A stretch of 64,000 nt of DNA from Fructobacillus pseudoficulneus (GTDB lineage Bacteria; Bacillota; Bacilli; Lactobacillales; Lactobacillaceae): assembly GCF_900108455.1 (NCBI RefSeq), contig NZ_FNWS01000002.1, forward strand, positions 124,001-188,000, written 5' to 3'. The position numbers and the translations under genes are program-made. Under the pieces are notes generated by a model that made no database searches, was not told the origin of the DNA, and saw only the letters and a list, made by a program, of their open reading frames with translations. This document shows positions 42,539 to 51,718 of the stretch, piece by piece. Each line of letters starts with the position of its first letter. Positions within the stretch are counted from its first letter, which is position 1.

Positions 42539-43369
42539 TTAAAAGCTAATTAAGAGTTTATTCAATCTTGGTGCATAAATGTCACCAAAACGAACAAAGT
42601 GCATCAAAATATAATAAAATTCGTACCACTTAAACCGGTCTTGGTAACCATCTTCTAATGGATAAGCGGCCTGATAAGCGCGATAAAAATCATCGTTAAA
42701 GCCCGGGAAAACTTTGGTCACAGCCAAGTCAAATTCGCGGTCGCCATAAAATGAATTTGGATCGATAAAGACTGGCTCATCATCGTTATCAAACATAAAG
42801 TTGCCGGCCCACAAATCGCCGTGAAGCAAGGTTGGCTCGACTTGGCGGACGTGTTCATCCGCCATAATGGTCTTTTTGAGATTTTCAAAGTGGTCCCCTC
42901 GTTGCGACAGCCACAACGCCTTTTTTTGGGCAACCGTCATTAACGGTTCCAAGCGCTGTTTCACAAAGAATTCTCCCCACGAAGACGACCAAGTATTGTC
43001 TTTCGGCACATTATCGTAGTCGCTGTTCATCTCAAAGCCAAAGGCCTTCCCCTTGACCCGGTGCAAATCAGCCAGCTTTTGTCCCAATGTCTCCTGGTTA
43101 CCGGTACCAGCTGGCACCCAATCCATTAACAGGTAGGCATTGCCTTGAATTTCGCCCTGTTTCATCACTTTTGGTACTCGAACCGCCTGAGACAAAGCCT
43201 TTAAAGAGGCAATCTCATGGTCAAAGTAATCTTTACTTTGACCCGGTTGCACCTTCAAAAAATAACGTTGCATGCCCGAATAGAGTGAATAAGTTTTATT
43301 CACGTCACCGCCACTGACCGTTTTCACATCATGCGGATCTTGTAGATTCAGCCGTGTGATAAAGTCCAT
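42539..43369 (-). CDS. Fructosamine kinase family protein
   Basis: A 276-residue protein-kinase-like phosphotransferase (fructosamine 3-kinase family), which in bacteria phosphorylates ribulosamines/fructosamines to help deglycation. Motifs: YFLKVQPG (ATP Lys), LHGDLWAGNFMF (catalytic Asp and Asn), VFIDPNSFYGDREFDLA (metal Asp). The ATG has only a weak ribosome binding site (GTAAGATTAAT). A 36-codon ORF ending 35 nt upstream shares its transcript. Confidence 0.88.
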   Translation of the reverse strand: MDFITRLNLQDPHDVKTVSGGDVNKTYSLYSGMQRYFLKVQPGQSKDYFDHEIASLKALSQAVRVPKVMKQGEIQGNAYLLMDWVPAGTGNQETLGQKLADLHRVKGKAFGFEMNSDYDNVPKDNTWSSSWGEFFVKQRLEPLMTVAQKKALWLSQRGDHFENLKKTIMADEHVRQVEPTLLHGDLWAGNFMFDNDDEPVFIDPNSFYGDREFDLAVTKVFPGFNDDFYRAYQAAYPLEDGYQDRFKWYEFYYILMHFVRFGDIYAPRLNKLLISF

Positions 43370-43403
43370 ATTAATCTTACTAACTGCTGCCCTTTCGCCC
43401 TCC

Positions 43404-43514
43404 TTAGTGAGAAATAAAAAACAGCTCTCCCAATGGGAAAGCTGTTTTTAGGAAAATAAGGGCCTTTAAAGCGGTATTTGTATCAATAATTAAATTGAAA
43501 AACGGTCCAACCAT
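43404..43514 (-). CDS. Possible 36-aa small ORF upstream of the fructosamine kinase
   Basis: Starts with a strong AAAGGGGG ribosome binding site and reads MVGPFFNLIIDTNTALKA..., ending FFISH. It is hydrophobic and has six Phe. An extended -10 promoter (TGGTAAAGT, with TTGTTA upstream) precedes it. Its last 12 codons run through a strong terminator hairpin, so its translation could affect readthrough into the kinase gene. It may be a leader peptide, a small membrane peptide or chance. Confidence 0.4.
   Translation of the reverse strand: MVGPFFNLIIDTNTALKALIFLKTAFPLGELFFISH
43416..43449 (-). terminator. Terminator/attenuator hairpin between nadV and the kinase gene
   Basis: AAAAACAGCT (43417-43426) pairs with AGCTGTTTTT (43440-43449); inner TCCC/GGGA helix; U6 tail on the minus strand. 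It is 150 nt after nadV and inside the 36-codon ORF. Confidence 0.8.
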
Positions 43515-43600
43515 AAAGTCCCCCTTTGCTGTTCTTGCCTTAACTTTACCACAGATATTTTAGTAGTAACAAGTCCCAAGCAAAAAAATTCAAGAGGAAG

Positions 43601-44992
43601 TTATAAATTATCACGACCGCTAGCCCGATCAATAATGGTCTGGCCGTCTTCTATCGTCAATTTTCCGTCTTCGTAAACCGTTTGCAGCAAGTCCTCGCCC
43701 GGTGTCTCTTGACTAACCGTATGCAACTTGCCCTTTTGGTCAGCGATGACCTTTTGCAAGCCGGCCTTCGAAGCCTTCGAAGGATCCGTCTTTGGCTGCT
43801 TTTTAATCACTAAGTTGCGGCCATCCGTGGTGTGGGCGTAAGCGGCTTTGATGGCAAAGCGTTCAGTATCACGCGTGAAGCCTTCTTGCAGCAGACCGCC
43901 ACCCGAGCCAACCACCAAATTATCCGTTGACCAGCCATGGCGAATCAATGCTTCATAAAGGGCAATAATCGTATCCGCCTTCATCCCATCACCCTGAATC
44001 AGGCCGACGTTATGCTTCAAAACCTTATAGCCCTTATCATTGGCCTCGGTCCCAAAAATTTCTGCCAGCATATCCAAGACAGCCAAGTCAATCGTCTCGG
44101 GATCGCCAGAGTCGGGGCGCAAAACAACCCGACCCGCTCGCTTTTTAATCCGCGTTGACAATTGTTCTGAGCCAATCACGTGACGAACAAAGTTAAAGGT
44201 GTCATAGGAATCAATCACAATTGAAACCAAGGCATCATCGGGTGTTCGGTCCAATTGAGCATTGACGTAATGAAACTCACCTTCGTCAGGACCATAAGCA
44301 GTCGCAACCGAATGCTCTGTCGCCCAGATTGACTGTGCCCGACCGGCCACACCATAGATATGCTCAAAGTAATTTGAAGCCAAAAGGTTATCGGACCCAC
44401 GGAAATGCAATAAGTGAGCCGCACCACCCTGTTCACCGGCTTCAACACCAGTGGCACCGCGGAAACCAAAGTCATTCACCATCAATGGCAAAGACGCTTC
44501 CGTCCCTGTTTTTTGAACGAGTGGCAAGAGCCGCTTCTTGATATACATCGAATTGGTGGCGATGGTCGTTGGGTACCAAACGTGCATCAACAATGATTCC
44601 AGCGCATTTAATGACGTGGCAAACCAGCTCCTAGTCGACTCCAGGGTAAAGAGTGCCGTCCCAGCCGGCACTTCCATTCCTTCAGGCAGGGCCTTGATTT
44701 TGACGGGGAAATAGCCCAGTTCCTTCACCTTTTCCCAAACATCGCGGTTAAAGTATTCCTTCGTCCCAAAGGTTTCTTCTGAAACTTTTTCTGCCTCATC
44801 AATCATTTCAACCGTGATTGGCGTTTGAAAGTAATCTTTTAAAATCATCGACAAACCAAACCAGGAAATTGTCGGATACTTACCACCAATGCGGGCTTCA
44901 CCGTACGAATACAATTTGTCAATGTTTTGTGGATATTGCAAATGATGCGTCAACTTATAGGCATCTGTCGCTAAAATTAAATTAATTGTCAT
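43601..44992 (-). CDS. nadV: Nicotinamide phosphoribosyltransferase
   Basis: Salvages nicotinamide to NMN with PRPP. From the ATG at 44992 it is 463 residues. Recognisable parts: ILATDAYKLTHHLQYP, VNDFGFRGATGVEAGEQGGAAHL, IDSYDTFNFVRHVIG, VVLRPDSGDPETI and LIQGDGM, as in NAMPT/NadV. The frame is open 29 codons further, but the ATG has GGAG 8 nt upstream and overlaps the stop of the previous gene (ATGA). Translation is thus coupled to the unknown 185-residue protein. Confidence 0.92.
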   Translation of the reverse strand: MTINLILATDAYKLTHHLQYPQNIDKLYSYGEARIGGKYPTISWFGLSMILKDYFQTPITVEMIDEAEKVSEETFGTKEYFNRDVWEKVKELGYFPVKIKALPEGMEVPAGTALFTLESTRSWFATSLNALESLLMHVWYPTTIATNSMYIKKRLLPLVQKTGTEASLPLMVNDFGFRGATGVEAGEQGGAAHLLHFRGSDNLLASNYFEHIYGVAGRAQSIWATEHSVATAYGPDEGEFHYVNAQLDRTPDDALVSIVIDSYDTFNFVRHVIGSEQLSTRIKKRAGRVVLRPDSGDPETIDLAVLDMLAEIFGTEANDKGYKVLKHNVGLIQGDGMKADTIIALYEALIRHGWSTDNLVVGSGGGLLQEGFTRDTERFAIKAAYAHTTDGRNLVIKKQPKTDPSKASKAGLQKVIADQKGKLHTVSQETPGEDLLQTVYEDGKLTIEDGQTIIDRASGRDNL

Positions 44993-45546
44993 GGTTTGAT
45001 CTCCGTCAAAGGGGTTTGAGCAATGCGGTTGGTAATATCGGTAAATTGCGTCTTTGATCGATAACGTAAAATTCGCCAATCATAATGGACATTCCCGTGA
45101 ATTTCATCAATGTAGGGGGTAAAGTCATCTTGCAAAGCCAAAATTAAATAACCGGCAAAGGCAGCCGTAAAGTCTGCCTCACTTTCCACCACTTGAACTA
45201 ACTGACCATCATCAAAGAAACCGACCACTAAGCGGTCACCCTGCCAGTCGCCTTCTAACGCCCACTTTAAGGAAATCCAATCAGATAGGGTCAGACCAAG
45301 GTTTAATAAGTAATCAGTACTCAAGCGAATGTGAATCGGATGTTGCCGGTCAGCTGGCTGACTGGCCTGCCCTCGTGCATCCAAATTAGCTGAAAATTCT
45401 AGGCATAGCCGTTCCAACGCTGGTACCGGCAAGGCCTGTTTGCCCATCCCAAATGAGGATAGAACGACCGTGCTCAGGCCAGTTACCTCGGCAGTCGCCA
45501 TCAAACTTGTCTGACTTAATTGTTGTAATTGTCGAAAATTGTTCAT
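44989..45546 (-). CDS. Unknown 185-residue protein coupled to nadV
   Basis: I do not recognise this protein. It has no signal peptide or clear membrane helix; the N-terminal third is helical and hydrophobic-rich (LSQTSLMATAEVTGLSTVVLSSFGMGKQALPVPAL in part), the rest looks alpha/beta. It overlaps nadV by 4 nt, so a role near NAD salvage is possible. The ATG lies only 6 nt after the -10 box of a strong promoter, so the mRNA should be leaderless. Confidence 0.7.
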   Translation of the reverse strand: MNNFRQLQQLSQTSLMATAEVTGLSTVVLSSFGMGKQALPVPALERLCLEFSANLDARGQASQPADRQHPIHIRLSTDYLLNLGLTLSDWISLKWALEGDWQGDRLVVGFFDDGQLVQVVESEADFTAAFAGYLILALQDDFTPYIDEIHGNVHYDWRILRYRSKTQFTDITNRIAQTPLTEIKP

Positions 45547-45552
45547 GTGTAC

Positions 45553-45581
45553 ATTATAGCAATCTCAAATTTGTTTGCCAA
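45553..45581 (-). promoter_or_regulatory. Promoter of the unknown gene-nadV operon (leaderless start)
   Basis: TTGGCA (45581-45576), 17-bp spacer ending TGC (extended -10), TATAAT (45558-45553). The ATG is at 45546, where transcription should begin. Confidence 0.8.
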
Positions 45582-45588
45582 AGAAAAA

Positions 45589-45614
45589 GCAGGTTAGCTC
45601 ACGCGCTAACCTGC
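45589..45614 (-). terminator. DedA gene terminator
   Basis: GCAGGTTAGC (45589-45598) pairs perfectly with GCTAACCTGC (45605-45614), with a U5 tract on the minus strand. The -35 of the next promoter follows within a few bases. Confidence 0.88.
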
Positions 45615-45621
45615 TCAAAAT

Positions 45622-46281
45622 TTATTTTTGCTTTTTCTTGCTAAAGATTGAACGCAAGACGGCGATGATTGATGGCAACAAGGTTACCACCACAATTCCC
45701 ATAATAATCAATGAGAAGTGTTCACGGACAAAGGGAATATTTCCAAACAAAGCACCCGCTCCCGTCGCAATGAAGGACCATGAGAAGGCTGCAATCGCTG
45801 TGTATTCAACGAACTTGCGGAAATTAAATTCTGACAGTCCTGCCACGAATGGCACGAATGTCCGCACGATTGGGATGTAACGGCCTAAGATAACTGCCAT
45901 TGATCCATGCTTTTGGAAAAAGGCATCCGCCTCGTCAATGTGCTTTGGCTTAACCATAAAGGAGAATGGTCGGTGGTGTAACAACTCCCGACCACCAGTT
46001 CGAGCAATCCAGTAATTGACAGTATCACCAATCATTGGGGCGATAAAGAACAAAATCATAAAGACCCAATGGTTCAAGCCAGCTTCTTTTCCTGCAGGCG
46101 TCATTGAAATTGCACCTGCGGCAAAGAGCAAGGAATCACCTGGTAAGAACGGCAAAACTACCGCTCCTGTTTCCACCAAGATAATGGCAAACAAGATCAA
46201 GTATGTCCAAATACCAAAGTGTGAAACCAAATTGGCTAGGTGAACATCGATGTGCAAAGTAAAATCAATTAAAGTACTCAT
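45622..46281 (-). CDS. DedA family membrane protein (VTT domain)
   Basis: A 219-residue membrane protein with about five hydrophobic segments. Family features: ETGAVVLPFLPGDSLLFAAGA and ILGRYIPIVRTFVPFVAGLSEF with the key Arg residues. DedA proteins are flippase-like, some for undecaprenyl phosphate. The ATG at 46281 has GGAG six nt upstream; the frame opens 17 codons earlier. Confidence 0.9.
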   Translation of the reverse strand: MSTLIDFTLHIDVHLANLVSHFGIWTYLILFAIILVETGAVVLPFLPGDSLLFAAGAISMTPAGKEAGLNHWVFMILFFIAPMIGDTVNYWIARTGGRELLHHRPFSFMVKPKHIDEADAFFQKHGSMAVILGRYIPIVRTFVPFVAGLSEFNFRKFVEYTAIAAFSWSFIATGAGALFGNIPFVREHFSLIIMGIVVVTLLPSIIAVLRSIFSKKKQK

Positions 46282-46396
46282 TATTTTCTCCGTTTGGAAT
46301 AGGCCAGCAAAAGCTGTACTAGCCGGTGACATTCAACAAGAATCGCCTTGTTGGGGTGATGGGTGTTAAATGGCGGTTAGGTCCTATGACAAAGCC

Positions 46397-47755
46397 TTAG
46401 GCCTTCTTAAACGCCTGAACAATCGTGAAGCCAATCAACCAGATGGTTGCACCAATAGCTGGTACCATCGCGCTCTGGTTAAAGAACAAAGTCAAATAGA
46501 TCAAGACAAAACCAATGATAGCCACTGGTACAAAGAACTTAGGGGCAACCATCAAGAAGCCGTCCTTCAAGTAATCATTTGACTTACGGTATTGCCAATA
46601 AGTAACCAATGTCAAAACATAAATCATAATGAACAAATCAGTTGATGCTGAAGTGACAAAGGTAAAGGCATCCGAAATTTGTGGCAAAACGGCAATGATT
46701 GCTGAACAAGCAATCAAAAGTGCCGTAATCAAAACCGCGTTAGCAGGCAACTTGTGGCTTGACATCTTAGTAAAGCGCTTCAAGATTGGGCTCTTTGATT
46801 CAACAGCCAGTGAGTAGAAGTTACGCGAGGCTGAGAAAATCACTGAGTTCAAAGCAGAAGCAGCTGAAGTCAAAACAACAAAGTTAACCAAGGCTGCGGC
46901 CCAGTTAATTCCAGCAAGCTTGAACACAGCCACGAATGGACTTTGGTTGGCTGGAATTTGTTGCCATGGATAGATAACCATAATGGTTGCCAAGGCACCC
47001 AAGTAGAAGAACAAAATTCGGAAAGGAATTTGGTTAATGGCCTTTGGCAAAACCTTACGAGCATCCTTAGTTTCGGCTGCTGTCATTCCAATAAATTCCA
47101 TTCCAACAAAGGCAAACATGACCATTTGGAAACTATTGATAAAGTTTCCGGCCCCATTTGGCATCAATGAGAAGTGGCTAAACAAGTTTGAAACTGAAAC
47201 AGTTCCTTGGCTTGTCTTGAAGCCAGTCAACAACATGATAATTCCAGTGGCAATCAATGACAAGATCGCCACAATCTTAATCATGGCAAACCAGAATTCG
47301 GCTTCACCATACAATGCTACCGCAATTAAGTTAACTGAAGTTAAAATAACCAGGATCACAATTTGAATCAACCAGGCTGGCCATGATGGGAACCAGAACT
47401 GAACGTACTTCCCAATTGCCGTTAATTCGGCCATTCCCATAAAGGCAACGGTCAACCAATAAGACCAAGAGGCAAAAGACCCAGTCTTCTTCCCCAAATA
47501 CTTTGACATGAAAGCAATGAAGGTGTGTTGCGTTGGATCAGCATACAACATTTCACCAATGGCACGCATCACCACGAACATCATCAAACCGATGACGGCA
47601 TACGTAAGCAAAATTGCTGGTCCAGCAAAGTGAATCGAATCACCGGCACCCATGAAGAGTCCGGTTCCAATTGTCCCACCAATTGCAATCAGTTGGACGT
47701 GACGGTTACTGAGCCCTTTGTCTCCTTCAAGGGCTCCGCTATTTTCTACAGACAT
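46397..47755 (-). CDS. Amino acid permease (APC/AAT family)
   Basis: A 452-residue, 12-segment transporter. The N-terminal RHVQLIAIGGTIGTGLFMGAG and FVGMEFIGMTAAETKDARKVLPKAI segments place it in the AAT group that includes CycA (D-Ala/D-Ser/Gly) and aromatic or GABA permeases. The substrate cannot be fixed. The ribosome binding site is modest (AAAGAGA). It follows thrS, from which a hairpin at 47798-47826 separates it. Confidence 0.9.
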   Translation of the reverse strand: MSVENSGALEGDKGLSNRHVQLIAIGGTIGTGLFMGAGDSIHFAGPAILLTYAVIGLMMFVVMRAIGEMLYADPTQHTFIAFMSKYLGKKTGSFASWSYWLTVAFMGMAELTAIGKYVQFWFPSWPAWLIQIVILVILTSVNLIAVALYGEAEFWFAMIKIVAILSLIATGIIMLLTGFKTSQGTVSVSNLFSHFSLMPNGAGNFINSFQMVMFAFVGMEFIGMTAAETKDARKVLPKAINQIPFRILFFYLGALATIMVIYPWQQIPANQSPFVAVFKLAGINWAAALVNFVVLTSAASALNSVIFSASRNFYSLAVESKSPILKRFTKMSSHKLPANAVLITALLIACSAIIAVLPQISDAFTFVTSASTDLFIMIYVLTLVTYWQYRKSNDYLKDGFLMVAPKFFVPVAIIGFVLIYLTLFFNQSAMVPAIGATIWLIGFTIVQAFKKA

Positions 47756-47797
47756 GATGTATCTCTTTTATTCCTTTTCAAACATTCTTACAAACAA

Positions 47798-47826
47798 CAA
47801 TCGATTCACGATACATGAATCGATTG
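47798..47826. terminator. Inverted repeat between thrS and the permease gene
   Basis: CAATCGATTC (47798-47807) pairs perfectly with GAATCGATTG (47817-47826), followed on the minus strand by TTGTTTGT. Probably a partial terminator after thrS. Confidence 0.6.
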
Positions 47827-47837
47827 CCTGTTTAAAT

Positions 47838-49796
47838 TTATTCAGTTACACGAGAGTAGTTCGCAACATCCTTCAAGACCAAGTCTTTAAATTCAGCAGC
47901 TGTCATCTTCTCAGTTTCTTGTTGGCCGTAACGACGAACTGTAACCGTTTGGTTATCCTGCTCATCATCACCCAAGACCAAGGTGTATGGTACCTTCTTG
48001 GTCTGGGCTTCACGAATCAAGTAGCCCATCTTAGCTTCCTTGGTTTCAACGTTCGCCCGCAAACCGGCTTCCTGCAATTCTTGCTTAATCTTGTTAGCAT
48101 AAGCACCGTGAGCACCGTTGTTAACAGGAATAATTTGAACCTGCAATGGGGCCAACCAAGTTGGGAAAGCACCCTTATACATTTCAATCAAGTAAGCAGT
48201 GAAGCGTTCCATCGTTCCAACAATTCCACGGTGGAGCATCACTGGGCGGTGGTTATCTTGACCATCTTCACCAACATAAGTCAAGTTGAAGCGTTCTGGC
48301 AACAAGAAGTCCAACTGGATGGTTGACAATGTTTCTTCACCACCCAAGGCAGTCTTTGTTTGGATGTCCAACTTTGGACCATAAAAGGCTGCTTCACCCG
48401 GTGCTTCGAAGTAATCCAAGCCCATGTCGTCCATGGCCCGCTTCAATTGCGCCTGTGACTTTTCCCACATTTCATCATCATCAAAGTACTTTGATGTGTT
48501 TTCTGGGTCACGGTATGACAAACGGAAACGGTAATCCGTGATGTTAAAGTCTTCGTAGACGGCCATTGTCATCTTCAAGATTGACTTGAATTCCTCTTCC
48601 AATTGGTCAGGAGCGACAAATGTGTGACCATCGTTCAAAGTCATTTCACGAACACGTGACAAACCAGTCAAGGCACCAGACTTTTCGTAACGATGCATCA
48701 TGCCCAATTCAGCGATTCGCAATGGCAAATCACGGTATGAGCGTGGCTTGTGTTGGTAAACGGAAATGTGTGAAGGACAGTTCATTGGACGCAATTCCAA
48801 GAATTCGCCATCACCCATGTCCATTGGTGGGAACATGTCTTCCCGGTAGTGGTCCCAGTGACCTGAAGTCTTATATAAGTTCAAGTTTGACAAAACTGGG
48901 GTATAAACATGCAAGTAATCGTTAGCCAATTCCTTGTCAACGATGTAACGTTCTACCTGGCGACGGATTGTTGCCCCATTTGGTAGCCAAACTGGCAAAC
49001 CAGATCCAACCTTTTGGCTTGTGAAGAACAAGTCAAGGTCACGACCGATATTCCGGTGATCGCGTTCCTTAGCTTCGGCCCGGCGTTGCAAATCCGCTTC
49101 CAAATCATCCGCATTCCAGAAGGCCGTTCCATAAACTCGTTGCAAAACGGCGTTATCGGACTGACCACGCCAATATGAACCGGCAACTGAAACCAACTTA
49201 AAGTGCTTAATCCAGCCAGTAGATGGTACCAAACCACCACGGTCCAATTCGATGTGTTCTCCTTGAACAGCAACCGTGATTGGCTCGTCGGCTGGCAAGT
49301 CGTTAATTAATTCAACCTTGTATGGATCGTCTTTGAAAGTCTCCAAGGCTTCGTCACGCGTAATTTCGTGTGACAAGATTGGCAAATCTTCCTTAACAAT
49401 CTTTTTCATCATCGCTTCGATTTCAGGGAAATCATCAACTGAAACCTGGTTACCGGCACCGTTATCGGTGTCATAGTAGAAACCATTTTCGATGAATGGA
49501 CCAACTCCGAAGTGTGCATTAGCAAACTTTGGCAAACGACGCATTGCTTGTGCCAGCAAGTGCGCGGTCGAGTGACGCAGGATGTCCAATGATTCGTCAT
49601 CGGCAGTGGTAATCAATTGAAAATCGCCACTTTCGGTTAATGAATCGTTCATCCCCACATAGTGTCCATTTAGCTTTGCTGAAACAGACTTTTTTGCCAA
49701 TGACTTTGCAATTGAACTTGCAACTTCGATTGGCTTGATGCCAGCCTCGTAAGACTTTTTGGCGCCATCAGGGAAATTTAAAGTAATTTCTGCCAT
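47838..49796 (-). CDS. thrS: Threonyl-tRNA synthetase
   Basis: Class II synthetase of 652 residues: N-terminal TGS domain (1-~62), editing domain ([15 protein letters not shown] with the zinc-like HxxxH), catalytic core (motif 2 [23 protein letters not shown], motif 3 [15 protein letters not shown]) and C-terminal anticodon-binding domain. The start follows GAGGGCAATCATA. It is controlled by the T-box leader just upstream. Confidence 0.97.
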   Translation of the reverse strand: MAEITLNFPDGAKKSYEAGIKPIEVASSIAKSLAKKSVSAKLNGHYVGMNDSLTESGDFQLITTADDESLDILRHSTAHLLAQAMRRLPKFANAHFGVGPFIENGFYYDTDNGAGNQVSVDDFPEIEAMMKKIVKEDLPILSHEITRDEALETFKDDPYKVELINDLPADEPITVAVQGEHIELDRGGLVPSTGWIKHFKLVSVAGSYWRGQSDNAVLQRVYGTAFWNADDLEADLQRRAEAKERDHRNIGRDLDLFFTSQKVGSGLPVWLPNGATIRRQVERYIVDKELANDYLHVYTPVLSNLNLYKTSGHWDHYREDMFPPMDMGDGEFLELRPMNCPSHISVYQHKPRSYRDLPLRIAELGMMHRYEKSGALTGLSRVREMTLNDGHTFVAPDQLEEEFKSILKMTMAVYEDFNITDYRFRLSYRDPENTSKYFDDDEMWEKSQAQLKRAMDDMGLDYFEAPGEAAFYGPKLDIQTKTALGGEETLSTIQLDFLLPERFNLTYVGEDGQDNHRPVMLHRGIVGTMERFTAYLIEMYKGAFPTWLAPLQVQIIPVNNGAHGAYANKIKQELQEAGLRANVETKEAKMGYLIREAQTKKVPYTLVLGDDEQDNQTVTVRRYGQQETEKMTAAEFKDLVLKDVANYSRVTE

Positions 49797-49852
49797 TATG
49801 ATTGCCCTCTTTCTTTATTTAAATTGTTGATTGGAAAAACTAGGTATAAAAA

Positions 49853-50088
49853 AAATCCCTTCGTGCGCTTGCACAAAGGGACGTGTCACCGTGGTACCAC
49901 CCAATTTTCAGGCGAACAAAATTCACCTGATCTTTAGGACAATTAACGGTGTCACCCGGGCTAACTTTAAATGGTAATCGCTAGCCATTCCGAGGTAGTC
50001 TTGTGTAAAGATTCCTACTCACTTTCAGCAACCGTGAGCTTTCTGCTAAGTTTCTCTCTACCAAGTTGTCCTCATCAACAATTTGATA
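49853..50088 (-). promoter_or_regulatory. Thr T-box leader of thrS
   Basis: Minus-strand leader of ~235 nt with the T-box core GGGTGGTACCACGG (around 49889-49903), and a terminator TCCCTT...AAGGGA (49856-49861 with 49876-49881, inner CGTGC/GCAC) followed by U8. A candidate specifier ACC (49996-49994) fits Thr. Uncharged tRNA-Thr would favour the antiterminator. Confidence 0.9.
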
Positions 50089-50093
50089 AATTT

Positions 50094-50122
50094 AATATAA
50101 CACGTCTCTTTAAAAATATCAA
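50094..50122 (-). promoter_or_regulatory. Promoter of the T-box-thrS transcript
   Basis: TTGATA (50122-50117), 17-bp spacer, TATATT (50099-50094). The -35 directly abuts the stop codon of the upstream 38-residue gene. Confidence 0.75.
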
Positions 50123-50239
50123 TTATTTCAAATCAGCCAAAACCTGGGCCAAGGCCTGACGGGCTTTGTCATCGTGATCCAAAATACCGTTGTCATAAAC
50201 GTTTTGCAAGGCTGCTACTTGATCTTTACTCAATGCCAT
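50123..50239 (-). CDS. 38-residue microprotein upstream of the thrS T-box
   Basis: Short ORF with a strong ribosome binding site (GAGGAGGATGTTTAA before ATG). It reads MALSKDQVAALQNVYDNG and ends ALAQVLADLK: a soluble, amphipathic helical peptide with no signal or membrane segment. A TATAAT box lies about 35 nt upstream (near 50268-50273). It could be a stable small protein; function unknown. Confidence 0.6.
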   Translation of the reverse strand: MALSKDQVAALQNVYDNGILDHDDKARQALAQVLADLK

Positions 50240-50340
50240 TTAAACATCCTCCTCTTATTTGTCCCCAATTATAAGGCACTTTCTTGGAAAATACTAGTCT
50301 AAGCAAAGCAGGATTCCCTGCTTTTTGTCCTTAAAATTTG

Positions 50341-50346
50341 TATAAT
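50341..50346 (+). promoter_or_regulatory. -10 box of the flavodoxin gene
   Basis: TATAAT 33 nt before the flavodoxin ATG, without a convincing -35. A hairpin AAAGCAGG/CCTGCTTT (about 50315-50336) lies upstream of it. Confidence 0.5.
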
Positions 50347-50379
50347 GATTTTAAGTCATAAAAACAAAGGAGACTGACT

Positions 50380-50841
50380 ATGTCTGCAGCAAATCTCAAG
50401 GCCCAAGTTGTTTTTGCCACCATTACCGGTAATAACGAGGCAGTCGCGGACCTGATTATCGATGCCTTAGAAGCACGTGGGGTCACCGTTACCAAAAGTG
50501 AAATTTCCCAAACCGAACCAGAAGAACTCAAAGACTACGACTTAGCCTTTGTCGTTCCCTACACCTACGATGAAGGTTCCCTACCAGACGAGGGACTCGA
50601 CTACTTTGATGACTTGGCCGACGTTGATTTAACCGGCTTTGTCTATGGCCTAGCCGGATCTGGGGACACCTTTTATGGTGACCTCTACTGTTTGGCACTC
50701 GACTCCTTTGATGAACAATTCCAAAAAACTGGGGCAAAACGCGCTGGTGAATTAACCCGCATTAATCTTTACCCAACTGAAGCCGACCAAGCCACTTTGA
50801 CCAAGCTGGCTGACGAAGTGCTGGCAAAAGTAGGACAATAA
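50380..50841 (+). CDS. Flavodoxin
   Basis: Short-chain electron carrier of 153 residues. The FMN phosphate loop reads ATITGNNEAVAD (normally TxTGNT), and later FMN loops are YTYDEGSLPDEG and GSGDTFYGDLYC. AAAGGAG precedes the ATG by 7 nt. It is alone in its transcription unit. The partner enzyme is unknown; in lactic acid bacteria flavodoxin may support ribonucleotide reductase or isoprenoid synthesis. Confidence 0.9.
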   Translation: MSAANLKAQVVFATITGNNEAVADLIIDALEARGVTVTKSEISQTEPEELKDYDLAFVVPYTYDEGSLPDEGLDYFDDLADVDLTGFVYGLAGSGDTFYGDLYCLALDSFDEQFQKTGAKRAGELTRINLYPTEADQATLTKLADEVLAKVGQ

Positions 50842-50881
50842 AAAAAAAAGCCCGCCTGCTTTATTTAGACGAACTTCTACT

Positions 50882-50914
50882 AAAAAAAGCAAACCGCGAT
50901 GGTTTGCTTTTTTT
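50882..50914. terminator. Bidirectional terminator between flavodoxin and yebC
   Basis: AAAAAAAGCAAACC pairs with GGTTTGCTTTTTTT around CGCGAT (about 50882-50895 with 50901-50914). Confidence 0.9.
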
Positions 50915-50923
50915 ATTGACGAA

Positions 50924-51649
50924 TTAGTCTTCAGCAGTTGTGTAAACGGCCAAAACATCTTCGTTTTCTTCCAATTCATCAACCAGCTTATCAAGCTTTT
51001 CACGGTCTTCATCAGAAATTGCCATTGGGTTTTGGGCAATCATTGAAACTTCAGCATCAGCAAATTCATAACCAGCTTCTGTCAAAGCAGCTTCGACAGT
51101 CTGGAAATCGTTTGGTTCCGTGTAAATTTCAAAGGCTTCATCGGAAGTCTGCACGTCTTCGGCACCAGCTTCAAGAGCTGCTTCCAAAATCGTGTCTTCA
51201 TCCAAGTCAGGGTTTTCTGCACGGTCAATGACCAAGTAACCCTTACGATCAAATTGGAAGGCCACTGAACCAGAAGTTCCAAGTGAACCACCAAAGTGCT
51301 TGAATGAGTTTCGCACAGAAGAAACTGTTCGGTTGATGTTATCAGTTGAAGCTTCCACCAAAACGGCTACTCCAGCAGTTCCATAACCTTCATAAGTTAC
51401 TTCTTCGAACTTGGCACCACCGGCACCTGAGGCCTTATCCAAGGCCCGTTGGATGTTGTCCTTTGGCATGTTAGCTGCCTTGGCTTTATCAACAACCAAA
51501 CGCAATGAAGCGTTCATTTCGGGATCAGCACCGCCAGCCTTTGCTGCAACATATAAGTCGTGCGCAAGCTTTTGGAAAATTTTTCCACGCTTAGCATCTT
51601 GGGCGTTTTTACGACCTTGAATGTTATGCCATTTACTATGTCCTGACAT
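50924..51649 (-). CDS. yebC: YebC/PmpR family DNA-binding regulatory protein
   Basis: A 241-residue three-domain protein with the family start [20 protein letters not shown] and the block [19 protein letters not shown]. YebC homologues act as transcription regulators, and a subgroup helps ribosomes pass polyproline stretches; which applies here is open. AAGGAG lies 8 nt before the ATG. It is downstream of the serC-serA-pgpA series but has its own TACAAT -10. Confidence 0.93.
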   Translation of the reverse strand: MSGHSKWHNIQGRKNAQDAKRGKIFQKLAHDLYVAAKAGGADPEMNASLRLVVDKAKAANMPKDNIQRALDKASGAGGAKFEEVTYEGYGTAGVAVLVEASTDNINRTVSSVRNSFKHFGGSLGTSGSVAFQFDRKGYLVIDRAENPDLDEDTILEAALEAGAEDVQTSDEAFEIYTEPNDFQTVEAALTEAGYEFADAEVSMIAQNPMAISDEDREKLDKLVDELEENEDVLAVYTTAED

Positions 51650-51718
51650 TGTGTCTTCTCCTTAAAAATTAAAATACAATTTATTGTAACAAAAATTGCA
51701 TTAACAAACCAGGGGTAA

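Noticed and set aside
49853-50159. Small plus-strand frames inside the T-box leader
   Set aside because: They overlap conserved T-box structure and lack ribosome binding sites.
50315-50336. Hairpin AAAGCAGG/CCTGCTTT as a gene terminator
   Set aside because: No plus-strand gene lies directly upstream, and the U-run is short; left as part of the flavodoxin upstream region.
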